Below are positions 33,659 through 42,599 of a DNA stretch of 64,000 nt, piece after piece. Origin of the DNA: Chloroflexota bacterium (lineage in GTDB: Bacteria; Chloroflexota; Anaerolineae; UBA4142); assembly GCA_023381515.1 (NCBI GenBank), contig JAMCQI010000110.1, forward strand, positions 74,175-138,174. Reading direction: 5' to 3'. Below the pieces are notes generated by a model, which saw only the letters and a program-made list of their open reading frames with translations, was not told the origin of the DNA and did not search any database. Position 1 is the first letter of the stretch. Each line of letters begins with the position of its first letter. Position numbers and translations under genes: made by a program.

Positions 33659-35371
33659 ATGGAAATCTCACTGTTGATCAAGGTGGCACGGGGCGAAGAG
33701 CCCGCCGAGTTGCTGCTGAACAATGCGCGGGTGGTCAACGTCTTTTCGGGTGAAATCGAAGAGACGGGGGTCGCGATCTCTCATTCCCGCATCGTCGGAC
33801 TGGGAAATGATCATCCGGCTCAGCGGACCATCGACATGCGCGGGCGCTATATCGCGCCGGGGTTGATCGACGCGCACGTGCACATTGAGAGCGCGATGGT
33901 GCCGCCCTTTGAGTTTGCGCGCGCGGTGGTGCCGCACGGGACAACTTCGATCATCATCGACCCGCATGAAATTGCGAATGTGCTCGGGGTCGAAGGCATC
34001 CGCTACATGTTGGAGGCGAGCAAGTACACGCCGTTCAGCGTTTTTGTGATGGTGCCGTCGTGTGTGCCGGCGACGAATCTGGAAACGAACGGCGGCGTCT
34101 TGCGTTGGTCGGACCTCATCGGGTTCAAGAACGATCCATGGGTGGTCGGGCTCGGCGAGATGATGAATTACCCGGGGGTCCTCTATCGAGACGAGGAGGT
34201 GCTGGACAAGCTGCGGGCCTTTGGCGACCGGCGGATTGACGGGCACGCGCCCGGCGTGAGCGGTCGGGACTTGGAGGGGTATGTCGCGGCAGGCATCGGC
34301 AGCGACCATGAGTGTACGACAGTCGAGGAGGCGCGAGAAAAGATTCGCCTGGGGATGCGGATCATGATCCGGGAGGCGTCGAACGCGAAGAACCTCAAGG
34401 CACTGCTGCCGGTGATTACGCCCAAAAACCTGCGGCGCATCCTGTTTGTGACCGACGACCGCTTTCCGGCCGACTTGATCGACCAAGGGCATATCGATTT
34501 CATGGTCCGCACGGCCGTCCGGGAAGGTCTCGACCCGATCATGGCGGTCCAGATTGCGACGCTGAACGCGGCCGAATACTTTGGCTTGAACGATCGAGGC
34601 GCGATTGCACCGGGCCGGCGGGCCGACCTGATCGTCTTTGATAATTTTGAGAATTTCAAGATCGAGCAGGTGTACCGGGGCGGGCAACTGGTAGCCCGCA
34701 ACGGACGGACCTTGCCGCAGGAAATACCGCCGCGTCATCTACCCGTGCGCAACTCGATGAATATCGACTGGAGCCGGGTGGACTTGCGCTTGCCTGCTAA
34801 CGGTCACCGAAAGGTACGTGTGATCGAGATTATTCCGGACCAAATCGTGACGCGGCAGAGTGTCCAAGTGGCGCGGATCGAGAATGGCAACGCGGTGGCC
34901 GATCCGGCGCGCGACCTGGCCAAGGTAGCGGTGATTGAGCGGCATCAGGGCACCGGTAATGTGGGCTTGGGCTTTGTGCATGGTCTGGGCCTCCACCGAG
35001 GCGCTATCGGTTCGAGTGTGGCGCACGATTCGCACAACATCATCGTGGCGGGGATGAACGACGACGACCTGATGACAGCGGCGCGCGCAATTGCGGCGAT
35101 GCAAGGCGGACTCGTCGCCGTCCTGGATGGACAGGTGCTCGCTCGTGTCCCGCTGCCGATCGCGGGACTGATGAGCGATCAGCCGATTGAGCGGGTGCGC
35201 GAGATGATGGACCAGCTCGTGGACACGGCGCGCGACCTGGGGACGGAACTGCATGCCCCGTTCATGGCGCTCGCTTTCCTGGCACTGCCCGTAATCCCTG
35301 AATTGAAGCTGACCGATCGGGGCCTGGTCGATGTGAACAAGTTTGATTTCGTACCGGTCTTTGGGGATTAG
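33659..35371 (+). CDS. ade: Adenine deaminase
   Basis: Converts adenine to hypoxanthine, the entry to purine oxidation. 570 residues; the ATG at 33659 (MEISLLIKVARGEEPAELLL) is the family start. Seen: PGLIDAHVHIESAM metal site, FARAVVPHGTTSIIIDPHEIANVLG, IDGHAPGVSG, GSDHECTTVEEA with the catalytic region, and the C-terminal domain GFVHGLGLHRGAIGSSVAHDSHNIIV and KFDFVPVF. All parts of the bacterial Ade family are present at normal length. Confidence 0.95.
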   Translation: MEISLLIKVARGEEPAELLLNNARVVNVFSGEIEETGVAISHSRIVGLGNDHPAQRTIDMRGRYIAPGLIDAHVHIESAMVPPFEFARAVVPHGTTSIIIDPHEIANVLGVEGIRYMLEASKYTPFSVFVMVPSCVPATNLETNGGVLRWSDLIGFKNDPWVVGLGEMMNYPGVLYRDEEVLDKLRAFGDRRIDGHAPGVSGRDLEGYVAAGIGSDHECTTVEEAREKIRLGMRIMIREASNAKNLKALLPVITPKNLRRILFVTDDRFPADLIDQGHIDFMVRTAVREGLDPIMAVQIATLNAAEYFGLNDRGAIAPGRRADLIVFDNFENFKIEQVYRGGQLVARNGRTLPQEIPPRHLPVRNSMNIDWSRVDLRLPANGHRKVRVIEIIPDQIVTRQSVQVARIENGNAVADPARDLAKVAVIERHQGTGNVGLGFVHGLGLHRGAIGSSVAHDSHNIIVAGMNDDDLMTAARAIAAMQGGLVAVLDGQVLARVPLPIAGLMSDQPIERVREMMDQLVDTARDLGTELHAPFMALAFLALPVIPELKLTDRGLVDVNKFDFVPVFGD

Positions 35372-35544
35372 GCTTGGGGTCAAGTCTGGCGATTGGGTTT
35401 GGGAATTGGGTAGGTGAATGACAAATGAGCCGATGACCTCATCTGCCATTGGCTCATGGACGAAGGAGGTGACCAGAGAATCGTCAACTCTGCATCATGC
35501 CATCGAGAACGTAAGTGATCGTGACATCGAAAAGGAGAAGCAAA
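35372..35544 (+). promoter_or_regulatory. Leader of the first BMP gene with an unused perfect Shine-Dalgarno
   Basis: AAGGAGGTGA, an exact 10-base match to the anti-Shine-Dalgarno, lies about 80 bases before the ATG with no start codon at a usable distance. The same feature precedes the second BMP gene. An ATGAGCC / GGCTCAT hairpin (about 35426-35458) sits just upstream. The working ribosome site is AAAGGAG near 35531. Confidence 0.45.
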
Positions 35545-36927
35545 ATGAAGAAGGTACTGCTCATCGCCGCGTTGGTCGTGTTGTTTGCGGCACTGGCCGC
35601 GTGCTCGCCAGCACCGACCCCCGCCCCCACAGCGGCTCCGCCCACAACGGCACCTCAGGCAACGACGGCCCCGACCGCGGCGGCGACCAAGGCGGCCACC
35701 ACCGCTCCGACATCCGCCGCAACCACCGCGGCGACCAAGGCGCCGACGACGGCAGCAACTACAGCCGCCACGACCGCCGCCACTAGCTCGCCGACGACGG
35801 CGACCAAGTCGATCACCTTTGGGGTCGTCTTGGTCGGTCCCTACAACGACCACGGCTGGAGTGAGGCGAACTATATTGCAGCGAACTACGTGAAGCAAAA
35901 GCTGCCGGGGAGCGATTTTATCTACCTGGACAAGCTCAACCCGTCTGACCGCCCTGGAACGACCCTGGAGCAGGTCGTCACCGACATGGCTTCCAAGGGC
36001 GTCAAGCTGATTCTGACGACTTCGGACGACTTTCAGACGGATACGACCACCGCCGCCCAAAAGCACCCCGACCTCACCTTCATCAACGTCTCGGGCGATA
36101 ATGCCTGGAAGGATGGCAAGAACTATAAAGGGCTCAAGAACTTGGGCAACTTTATGGGCAAGATGGAATATATGAAGATGGTCGCGGGCTGCGCGGCGGC
36201 GCTGACCACGCAGACCGGTAAGATCGGTTTCCTGGGCCCCTTGGTGAACGACGAGACCCGGCGTTTGGCCGACTCCGCCTACCTGGGCGCCCGGTACTGC
36301 TGGACGACCTATGCCAAGAAAGACCCTTCGGCGTTAAAGTTCGACGTCAAGTGGATCGGGTACTGGTTCAATATCCCCGGCGTGACCCTGGACCCGACCC
36401 AGGTCGCGAATGGCTTTTACGATGCCGGCAACGATGTTGTCATCTCCGGCATCGATACGACCGAGGCCCTGGTCGTTGCCGGACAGCGGCAGAAGCAAGG
36501 TCAAAAGGTCTACGCCCTCTCGTATGATTACATCAATGGCTGCAATGAGGCGCCGGATGCGTGTCTCGGCGTGCCCTACTTTAACTGGGGTCCGCGCTAT
36601 CTCAAGACGGTTCGGGATTTTGCCGCCGGCACTTGGCAGCCCGGATGGTATTGGGATGGTCCGGATTGGAAAGACATCAACAATCCGGATACGAGCGCGG
36701 TCGGCTTTACGTATGGCAAAGCGCTGAGCAACGCGAACAAGGCGACGATCCAGAACCAGTTCATCCCTGGCATGGCGGATGGCAGCATCAGCCTGTGGAA
36801 GGGTCCAGTCACTCTGCAGGATGGATCCACATACATCGCGGCGGGCAGCACGGCAACCGATCAGCAGATCTGGTACATGCCGCAGTTGCTCCAAGGCATG
36901 ACGGGAGCCAGCGCGCCAACCAAGTAG
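35545..36927 (+). CDS. BMP-family nucleoside-binding lipoprotein (transporter 1)
   Basis: Substrate-binding lipoprotein of a purine-nucleoside ABC importer (BMP/PnrA/Med family). 460 residues. Signal peptide with lipobox ALAAC (C20), then a ~65-residue Thr/Ala-rich tether (TTAPTAAATKAATTAPT), then the BMP domain from ITFGVVLVGPYNDHGWSEANY to the end. It contains DMASKGVKLILTTS, GCAAALTTQTGKIGFLG and DVVISGIDTTEALVVAG. It is longer than usual because of the tether. It heads a four-gene transporter cluster and follows adenine deaminase. Confidence 0.9.
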   Translation: MKKVLLIAALVVLFAALAACSPAPTPAPTAAPPTTAPQATTAPTAAATKAATTAPTSAATTAATKAPTTAATTAATTAATSSPTTATKSITFGVVLVGPYNDHGWSEANYIAANYVKQKLPGSDFIYLDKLNPSDRPGTTLEQVVTDMASKGVKLILTTSDDFQTDTTTAAQKHPDLTFINVSGDNAWKDGKNYKGLKNLGNFMGKMEYMKMVAGCAAALTTQTGKIGFLGPLVNDETRRLADSAYLGARYCWTTYAKKDPSALKFDVKWIGYWFNIPGVTLDPTQVANGFYDAGNDVVISGIDTTEALVVAGQRQKQGQKVYALSYDYINGCNEAPDACLGVPYFNWGPRYLKTVRDFAAGTWQPGWYWDGPDWKDINNPDTSAVGFTYGKALSNANKATIQNQFIPGMADGSISLWKGPVTLQDGSTYIAAGSTATDQQIWYMPQLLQGMTGASAPTK

Positions 36928-36939
36928 GATTTCGATTAC

Positions 36940-36981
36940 GTAGGGGCGACCGGATGGTCGCCTTGGCACGGTCGCCCCTAC
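36940..36981. repeat. GTAGGGGCGACC palindromic element, intergenic copy
   Basis: Perfect 13-bp arms GTAGGGGCGACCG (36940-36952) and CGGTCGCCCCTAC (36969-36981). It lies between the BMP and ATPase genes and could modulate their ratio as a stem-loop. Related copies are inside two coding genes (51112-51165 and 59145-59199). Confidence 0.8.
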
Positions 36982-36994
36982 CCAAGGACAGGTA

Positions 36995-38458
36995 ATGCGT
37001 CTGGAACTAAAATCGATTCACAAGTATTTTGGTCTAGTCCACGCCAATGACGGCGTTGATCTGACTGTCGAATCAGGAACGATTCACGGTCTCCTGGGCG
37101 AGAACGGCGCGGGCAAGTCGACTTTGATGAAAATTCTGTCCGGCTTTATCCGGCGGGACTCGGGCGAGATTCTGCTGGACGGCCGGCCGGTGGAATTCCA
37201 TTCACCCGCCGAAGCGATCCGGATGGGGATTGGAATGCTCCACCAAGACCCTCTGGATTTTCCTCCCCTCTCTGTCTTGGATAATTTCCTATTGGGACGT
37301 GAAGACGGTTTTGTGCAGAACCGGGCACGCGCGTTAGCCGATCTCAAGAGACTATCAAGCCAGTTTGGTTTTGATCTCGATCCGGAGACGCTTGTCAGTA
37401 CACTGACGGTCGGCGAGCGGCAGCAGTTGGAGATCATGAGGCTCCTCTCGCTCGGCGTGCAGATTCTGATCTTCGACGAGCCGACCACGGGGATTTCGCT
37501 CCCGCAAAAGGTCAAGCTCTTTGAGACTCTGCGTCTGCTGGCGAAGGAAGGCAAGTCGATCATCTTTGTGACGCACAAGCTGCAAGATGCCGAAGACTTG
37601 TGCCAACGCGTCACGGTGCTCCGGCGCGGCCAAGTGACCGGTCAGGTCGAGCATCCGTTTACGGCGAGCCAACTCGTCCAGCTGATGTTTGGCCAGAACC
37701 TGGCGGTGAGCGCACGCCAGGCCATTGAGCTCGGGGCGCCGATTCTGGAAATGCGCGATGTGGCGGTCGAAGACTATCGGCTGCGCGTGCCCAACCTCAA
37801 CCTTCAGGTATGCGCCGGCGAGGTCATCGGACTGGCCGGTATCGAAGGGAGCGGGCAGCGCTTGTTCTTGCGAGCCTGTGCCGGGCTCTTGCCGCCGAGC
37901 GCCGGCGAGATCTGGATCGCGGGCGCCAAAATGAATCGCCAGCCGTATCACAAGTTTCTGGAGCGCGGGGTGGCGTATATGCCGGCGGGCCGCCTGGAAG
38001 AGGGACTCGTCCCCGGGCTGAACCTGGCGGAACATTTCGTCCTCGTCGGCCGGTCCAAGGATTTCTTTATCAACTGGGGCGCGGCACAGAGCGAGGCGCA
38101 GGTCAAAATCGAGGAGTATAGTATTCATGGCGTGCCGGCGACGCGCGTGGAATCCCTGTCGGGCGGCAATCAACAGCGGGCGCTTCTGGCGCTCCTCCGT
38201 CCCGATATAGATCTCCTTTTGTTGGAGCATCCGACGCGCGGGTTGGATATTGAATCGACCCTGTGGGTATGGAACCAACTGCTGGAACGACGGCGGCGCG
38301 GCACCGCGATCGTCTTTGCGTCGGCGGACCTGGACGAGATTTTGGAATACAGTGATCGGATTCTGGTTTTCTCGGGAGGACGGGTGGCTCAAGCGCTTGT
38401 GGCCAAAGAGACCTCCGTGACGCAACTCGGCGAATTGATCGGGGGCAAGGGGCTATGA
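36995..38458 (+). CDS. Nucleoside ABC transporter ATP-binding protein (transporter 1)
   Basis: Two tandem ABC ATPase domains (487 residues) as in RbsA and in YufO/NupO nucleoside importers. First domain: GENGAGKST (35-43), LTVGERQQLEIMRL signature, ILIFDEPTTGIS. The second has a degenerate P-loop (GIEGSGQRLF, lacking the lysine) but a good signature LSGGNQQRALLAL and LLLLEHPTRGLD, where H replaces the catalytic-region D/E of Walker B. So the second site is probably non-hydrolytic, as in relatives. Its stop overlaps the permease start by 4 bases. Confidence 0.92.
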   Translation: MRLELKSIHKYFGLVHANDGVDLTVESGTIHGLLGENGAGKSTLMKILSGFIRRDSGEILLDGRPVEFHSPAEAIRMGIGMLHQDPLDFPPLSVLDNFLLGREDGFVQNRARALADLKRLSSQFGFDLDPETLVSTLTVGERQQLEIMRLLSLGVQILIFDEPTTGISLPQKVKLFETLRLLAKEGKSIIFVTHKLQDAEDLCQRVTVLRRGQVTGQVEHPFTASQLVQLMFGQNLAVSARQAIELGAPILEMRDVAVEDYRLRVPNLNLQVCAGEVIGLAGIEGSGQRLFLRACAGLLPPSAGEIWIAGAKMNRQPYHKFLERGVAYMPAGRLEEGLVPGLNLAEHFVLVGRSKDFFINWGAAQSEAQVKIEEYSIHGVPATRVESLSGGNQQRALLALLRPDIDLLLLEHPTRGLDIESTLWVWNQLLERRRRGTAIVFASADLDEILEYSDRILVFSGGRVAQALVAKETSVTQLGELIGGKGL

Positions 38459-39678
38459 AGGCCATGGGCGAGAGGACTGAGCCATCGAAAGGCCGGGTGG
38501 AGGAAACACCTAGGACCCGTGAGGGCGTGCCCGCCCCCGCGCAGGAAGCGACCGCGCGACGGGGCGCGGGAATGTGGGAGAACCTGGCCTGGAGCATCGG
38601 CCCCATCCTTCTGGGCCTCATACTGACGACCTTGGCTCTCCTCGCGGTCGGCGCAAACCCGGTCAGGGCGTACACTGTCATGTGGAAGGGCGCGTTCGGA
38701 AACGCCGCCCAGTTCAGCAATGTGGTCTCGTCCTGGGTGCCCCTGGCGCTTGCGTCAGTGGGACTGCTCATTACGTTTACGGCGGGCCTGTGGAATATCG
38801 GGATTGAAGGCCAGATCATCATGGGCGCCATCTTTACTGCCTGGACCGCCCGCACGTTTGACTGGCCTGCAGAAGCCTTGATTCCAGCCCTCTTTATCTC
38901 CGGAATCATCGGGGGGGCGGCCTGGGCGCTCCTCGCGGGTGTCCTCAAGACGTACGGGCATGTGCACGAAATCTTTGGAGGACTCGGGCTGAACTTTGTC
39001 GCGACCGGCGTCACGCTCTATTTGATTATCGGCCCCTGGAAGCGAGCAGGGATTGCGTCCACGAGCGGAACAGAGCTCTTCCGCCCCGCCGCCTGGCTTC
39101 CCACCTTTCCAGGCGGGATGGCAGTGGGGCCCATTGAGATCGCCGTCGCGGTCGTATCGCTCGTGATCGTCTATTTCGCACTGCGCGGGACACTGTGGGG
39201 CCTGAAGCTCAAGGCGATCGGCAAGAATATCCGTTCGGCCTACTGGATCGGGATTTCTACAAGGCTGCATTTGCTGGGCGCCTTTGCGCTCTGCGGAGCC
39301 TTCGCCGGCATGGCGGGCACCGTGCAAGCGATCGGGGTATGGCACCGGTTGATCCCCGCGATCTCGGGCGGATACGGGTACCTCGGAATCCTCGTCGTGC
39401 TTCTTTCAGGTTTTCAAGCTGCCGGCCTCGCACCGGTTGCTTTTTTCTTTGCGGCTGTCTCGAAAGGAAGCGTGGCCCTGCCGCTCGATTTACAGTTGGA
39501 TTCCTCTCTCGGCGGGGTGCTGCAAGGGATTATCGTTCTCCTCGTCATCTTGAGCCAGGGGGTGCGGGCGCGCGTGCAGCGGGCGGGAGCCAGCGCGCGG
39601 ATTGATTCCGCCGTGCTCGCTTCGCCGGTCGGCCCGACGGCGGCACCGGTCGAGGCGAACGAAAACCCGCCGCTGTAA
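38455..39678 (+). CDS. Nucleoside ABC transporter permease A (transporter 1)
   Basis: BPD_transp_2 family permease, one half of the membrane channel. 407 residues with a ~40-residue charged cytoplasmic N-terminus and about nine hydrophobic helices (LGLILTTLALLAVGANPV, IGIEGQIIMGAIF, VALPLDLQLDSSLGG and others). WNIGIEGQIIMGA is the usual family motif and GFQAAGLAPVAFFFA follows late. The C-terminal ~40 residues are polar. It overlaps the ATPase gene by 4 bases. Confidence 0.9.
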   Translation: MKAMGERTEPSKGRVEETPRTREGVPAPAQEATARRGAGMWENLAWSIGPILLGLILTTLALLAVGANPVRAYTVMWKGAFGNAAQFSNVVSSWVPLALASVGLLITFTAGLWNIGIEGQIIMGAIFTAWTARTFDWPAEALIPALFISGIIGGAAWALLAGVLKTYGHVHEIFGGLGLNFVATGVTLYLIIGPWKRAGIASTSGTELFRPAAWLPTFPGGMAVGPIEIAVAVVSLVIVYFALRGTLWGLKLKAIGKNIRSAYWIGISTRLHLLGAFALCGAFAGMAGTVQAIGVWHRLIPAISGGYGYLGILVVLLSGFQAAGLAPVAFFFAAVSKGSVALPLDLQLDSSLGGVLQGIIVLLVILSQGVRARVQRAGASARIDSAVLASPVGPTAAPVEANENPPL

Positions 39679-39707
39679 AGGAAACAAGCGGACCGCTAGG
39701 AGTTTAC

Positions 39708-40679
39708 GTGAACAACACGTTAATTCAAACGCTCGCGTCCATTCTCGCGTCGAGTTCGCCGCTGGTCTTTGCGGTCGTCGGCGAAACGATCAACGAGAAA
39801 GCGGGCGTGACCAACCTTTCTCTCGACGGGACCATTCTTCTATCGGCCATGGTCGGCTTTGCCGTCGCCTATACGACGAACAGTTTGTATCTCGCTTTCT
39901 TCGCGGCCATGCTGGTCGGGATGATCGTCGCGGGGCTAGTGGCCTTTTCAAGCATTGCGCTCAAGTTGGACCAGATTGCCGTGGGTTTCGTGTTGACCCT
40001 GCTGTGCACGGACCTCTCCACTTTTTTCGGCAATCCTTTTGTGCGCCTGCCGGGCCCCGCGGTGCCGTATCTTCCCATCCCCATTCTCAAGGATATCCCC
40101 GTCATCGGCCCGATCTTTTTCGCTCAGAATGTCGTGGTCTATCTCAGTCTCCTGTTGATCGTCGCGGCGTGGTGGTACATCTTCAAGACTCAGCCGGGTT
40201 TGAAACTGCAAGGAATCGGCGAGCGCCCCGCGGCTGCCTTTGCCCGTGGGACGAATGTGAACAAGTTGAGGTTCCTTTATACGCTCGTAGGCGGCTCGCT
40301 CGTCGGGTTTGCGGGCGCGAGCTATTCGCTCTTTGTTCAGCTGGGGTGGAGTTATCACAAGACGTATGGGATCGGCTGGATCGCGCTCGCGATCGTGATT
40401 TTCGGCGGCTGGAATCCGGTCCGGGGCGCGGTGGGCGCCTACATCTTCGGGGCATTGCAGATGCTCGGCAGCTTTGCGCAAGGAGTTCCGGCGTTCGCCG
40501 AAATTCCGACACAGGTCTTTCAAACCGCGCCATTTGCCCTGATGATCATTGCGCTTCTCCTCGTCAGTAACGAGTCCATTGACCACTTTTTCAGCGGGTC
40601 GCCTATCTCCCGGCGGATTTGGCGATCGCTGCGCGGGGCTCCGCCGGGAGCGCTGAGTACGACGTTTGAGCAAGAGTGA
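39708..40679 (+). CDS. Nucleoside ABC transporter permease B (transporter 1)
   Basis: Second BPD_transp_2 permease. 323 residues, about nine helices, GTG start. Family motifs: PLVFAVVGETINEKAGVTNLSLDGTILLSAM near the N-terminus, LDQIAVGFVLTLLC, and GIGWIALAIVIFGGWNPVRGA towards the end. It forms the heterodimeric channel with permease A. The toxin-antitoxin pair follows after 78 bases. Confidence 0.9.
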   Translation: MNNTLIQTLASILASSSPLVFAVVGETINEKAGVTNLSLDGTILLSAMVGFAVAYTTNSLYLAFFAAMLVGMIVAGLVAFSSIALKLDQIAVGFVLTLLCTDLSTFFGNPFVRLPGPAVPYLPIPILKDIPVIGPIFFAQNVVVYLSLLLIVAAWWYIFKTQPGLKLQGIGERPAAAFARGTNVNKLRFLYTLVGGSLVGFAGASYSLFVQLGWSYHKTYGIGWIALAIVIFGGWNPVRGAVGAYIFGALQMLGSFAQGVPAFAEIPTQVFQTAPFALMIIALLLVSNESIDHFFSGSPISRRIWRSLRGAPPGALSTTFEQE

Positions 40680-40757
40680 TAAAGACGCGGAGGACGGTCC
40701 GCGGCAAGAACGCGGGTTCTTCCTCAGACAGACGCGGGAAGAATGAGAGGAAAGAAC

Positions 40758-40985
40758 ATGATAAAGACCGTGGAGGCGACTTTCGACGGGCAAGTACTAC
40801 GCCCGGATGAGCCGCTCGAGCTAGAACCAAACACACGAGTTCGGATCACCATAGAATCTACTACAACCGAGGGCGGCAAGCCGGCGTCATTCCTTCGCAC
40901 AGCACGATCGTTGAACCTCGAAGGTCCTTCCGACTGGTCCGCAAAGATAGAGGAATATCTCTATGGACCCACTGGTTCCCGGTAG
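40758..40985 (+). CDS. DUF104-type antitoxin
   Basis: About 75 residues from the second ATG (MIKTVEATFDGQVLRPDEPLEL), preceded by GAGAGGAAAG. The pattern V-x-A-T-F-D-G-x-V-L-x-P-x-x-P-L-x-L matches the small AF2212/DUF104 antitoxin family, which pairs with PIN toxins. Overlaps the next gene by 23 bases. It sits between two nucleoside transporter clusters. Confidence 0.82.
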   Translation: MIKTVEATFDGQVLRPDEPLELEPNTRVRITIESTTTEGGKPASFLRTARSLNLEGPSDWSAKIEEYLYGPTGSR

Positions 40986-41397
40986 TAGTGTGTTTCTCGA
41001 TACGGCATATGCTATCGCGCTTTCGGCACCCAACGATGAGCATCATGCCAGAGCCGTACAGCTTGCAGCGCAGCTAGAGAGTGGCCCAGCGCGGCTCATC
41101 ACCACACGTGCCGTGTCGCTGGAAATCGGGAATGCACTTGCAAAGCAGCGCCATCGCCAAGCCGCCGTAGAACTATTGGATGCTCTTGAGCATGATCCGA
41201 ACGTGGAGATTATCCCACTTTCGGAAGAGCTCTATGGCAGAGCTTATCGACTGTATCGTGAAAGGCCGGATAAAGAGTGGGGCATCACAGACTGCATCTC
41301 CTTTGTCGTTATGCAAGAGCATGGTCTAACTGTGGCGCTGACGACGGATGAACACTTTCAACAGGCGGGGTTCCGGGCCCTCCTGCGTGAAGGCTGA
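40963..41397 (+). CDS. PIN-domain ribonuclease toxin
   Basis: 144-residue VapC-like toxin. Acidic active-site residues: D in VFLDTAYAIAL, E in AVSLEIGNAL, D in GITDCISFVVM, and D in ALTTDEHFQQAGF. Full-length and so likely functional. The 23-base overlap with the antitoxin indicates coupled translation. Its location in the middle of a transporter locus resembles a late insertion. Confidence 0.88.
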   Translation: MDPLVPGSSVFLDTAYAIALSAPNDEHHARAVQLAAQLESGPARLITTRAVSLEIGNALAKQRHRQAAVELLDALEHDPNVEIIPLSEELYGRAYRLYRERPDKEWGITDCISFVVMQEHGLTVALTTDEHFQQAGFRALLREG

Positions 41398-41441
41398 GCC
41401 GTCTGGATTCGGCTATTGTTCGAGCTATCGAGAGAAAAGGT

Positions 41442-42599
41442 ATGACCGTGAGTGTAGTCGCCTCTATAAGGCGCATTAATCGTGGCCGGCTGGACTTGCT
41501 CCTTATTCCGGCGCTGGCGGGCGGCCTGGGGCTGCTCGTCGGCGCGATCATATTGCAGCTCCTGGGCGCGAACCCGATCAGTGCTTACCTGGCAATGCTT
41601 CAGGGCGCGTTCGGCAGTCCGAATGCCATTGCGGATACTCTCGTCAAAGCCTCGCCGCTGATGTTCGTCGGTATCGGAATATGTATCGCCTATCGCTGCG
41701 GAGTCATTAATATCGGCGGCGAGGGCCAGATGGTGATGGGCGCGATCTTCACCACGGGCATCGGGCTCACGTTCCAACAGGCGCCCGCGTGGTTCCTCGT
41801 CCCGGCCGGACTCATCGCCGGTTTTGTCGGCGGGGCGGTCTGGGGCGGCATTGCGGGCGTGCTCAAATCTGCCTTCCGGGTCAACGAAGTCCTGAGCACC
41901 ATCATGTTGAACGCGATCGCGACCCAGATCATGTCCTTTTTGCTCACCGGCATCCTCATCGACCCGACGACGCGAGACAATGCCATCAAGATCCCCCAGA
42001 CCCAACGGTTGCCCCCCCTGTCCGATCTCCCCCGCTGGGTGCCCACCCGACTTCACCTCGGCGTCCTCATCGCGGTGATTATGGCCGTGCTGGTCTACAT
42101 CCTGCTGTGGCGGACGACGATCGGTTATCGCATCCGCGCGGTCGGCCTGAATCCCAAGGCCGCGCGCTATGCGGGCATCTCGGTGGACCACTATCAGGTC
42201 TTTGCCTTTTTGCTGAGCGGGGCTTTTTCAGGACTGGCGGGCGCGGCCGAACTCCTCGGGGTCACCCATCGCCTCTTTTCGGATGGCTCTGCCACCGGCT
42301 TTACGAGTAATGCCGGTTTCAACGGCATCGTGGTCGCGCTCTTTGGTGGGCTGCACCCGATCGGGACGATCCCCGCTGCGATCCTTTTCGGCGCGCTGCT
42401 CGTGGGCGCGAACAGCCTCCAGCGCACGGTCCAAGTCCCCTCGGCGTTTGTCACGACGCTCGACGGACTCGTGGTCGTCTTTGTCGTCGCGAGTCAGATC
42501 TGGAGCCGCCGCCGCAGCCCGCAGCGCCTGTCAGCAGAGCCGACGGCGAGCCGAGGAGAGGCGCCGCCACCGCTCGCAGAGCGGGAGGCGACCCAATGA
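41442..42599 (+). CDS. Nucleoside ABC transporter permease A (transporter 2)
   Basis: 385 residues, BPD_transp_2 family. Recognisable helices and motifs: LLVGAIILQLLGANPISAYLAM, VINIGGEGQMVMGAIFTTG (compare IGIEGQIIMGA in transporter 1), NEVLSTIMLNAIATQIM, and GFNGIVVALFGGLHPIGTIP. The last ~25 residues are polar. It overlaps permease B by 4 bases. In this second set the permeases precede the binding protein and ATPase, the reverse of set 1. Confidence 0.91.
   Translation: MTVSVVASIRRINRGRLDLLLIPALAGGLGLLVGAIILQLLGANPISAYLAMLQGAFGSPNAIADTLVKASPLMFVGIGICIAYRCGVINIGGEGQMVMGAIFTTGIGLTFQQAPAWFLVPAGLIAGFVGGAVWGGIAGVLKSAFRVNEVLSTIMLNAIATQIMSFLLTGILIDPTTRDNAIKIPQTQRLPPLSDLPRWVPTRLHLGVLIAVIMAVLVYILLWRTTIGYRIRAVGLNPKAARYAGISVDHYQVFAFLLSGAFSGLAGAAELLGVTHRLFSDGSATGFTSNAGFNGIVVALFGGLHPIGTIPAAILFGALLVGANSLQRTVQVPSAFVTTLDGLVVVFVVASQIWSRRRSPQRLSAEPTASRGEAPPPLAEREATQ

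Noticed and set aside
35372..35544. Purine riboswitch before the BMP genes
   Set aside because: The conserved loop and junction sequences of the guanine/adenine aptamer are not found in either BMP leader.
36940..36981. Rho-independent terminator after the first BMP gene
   Set aside because: The 13-bp stem is not followed by a T-run, and the sequence is shared with elements inside coding genes; it is better read as a repeat element.
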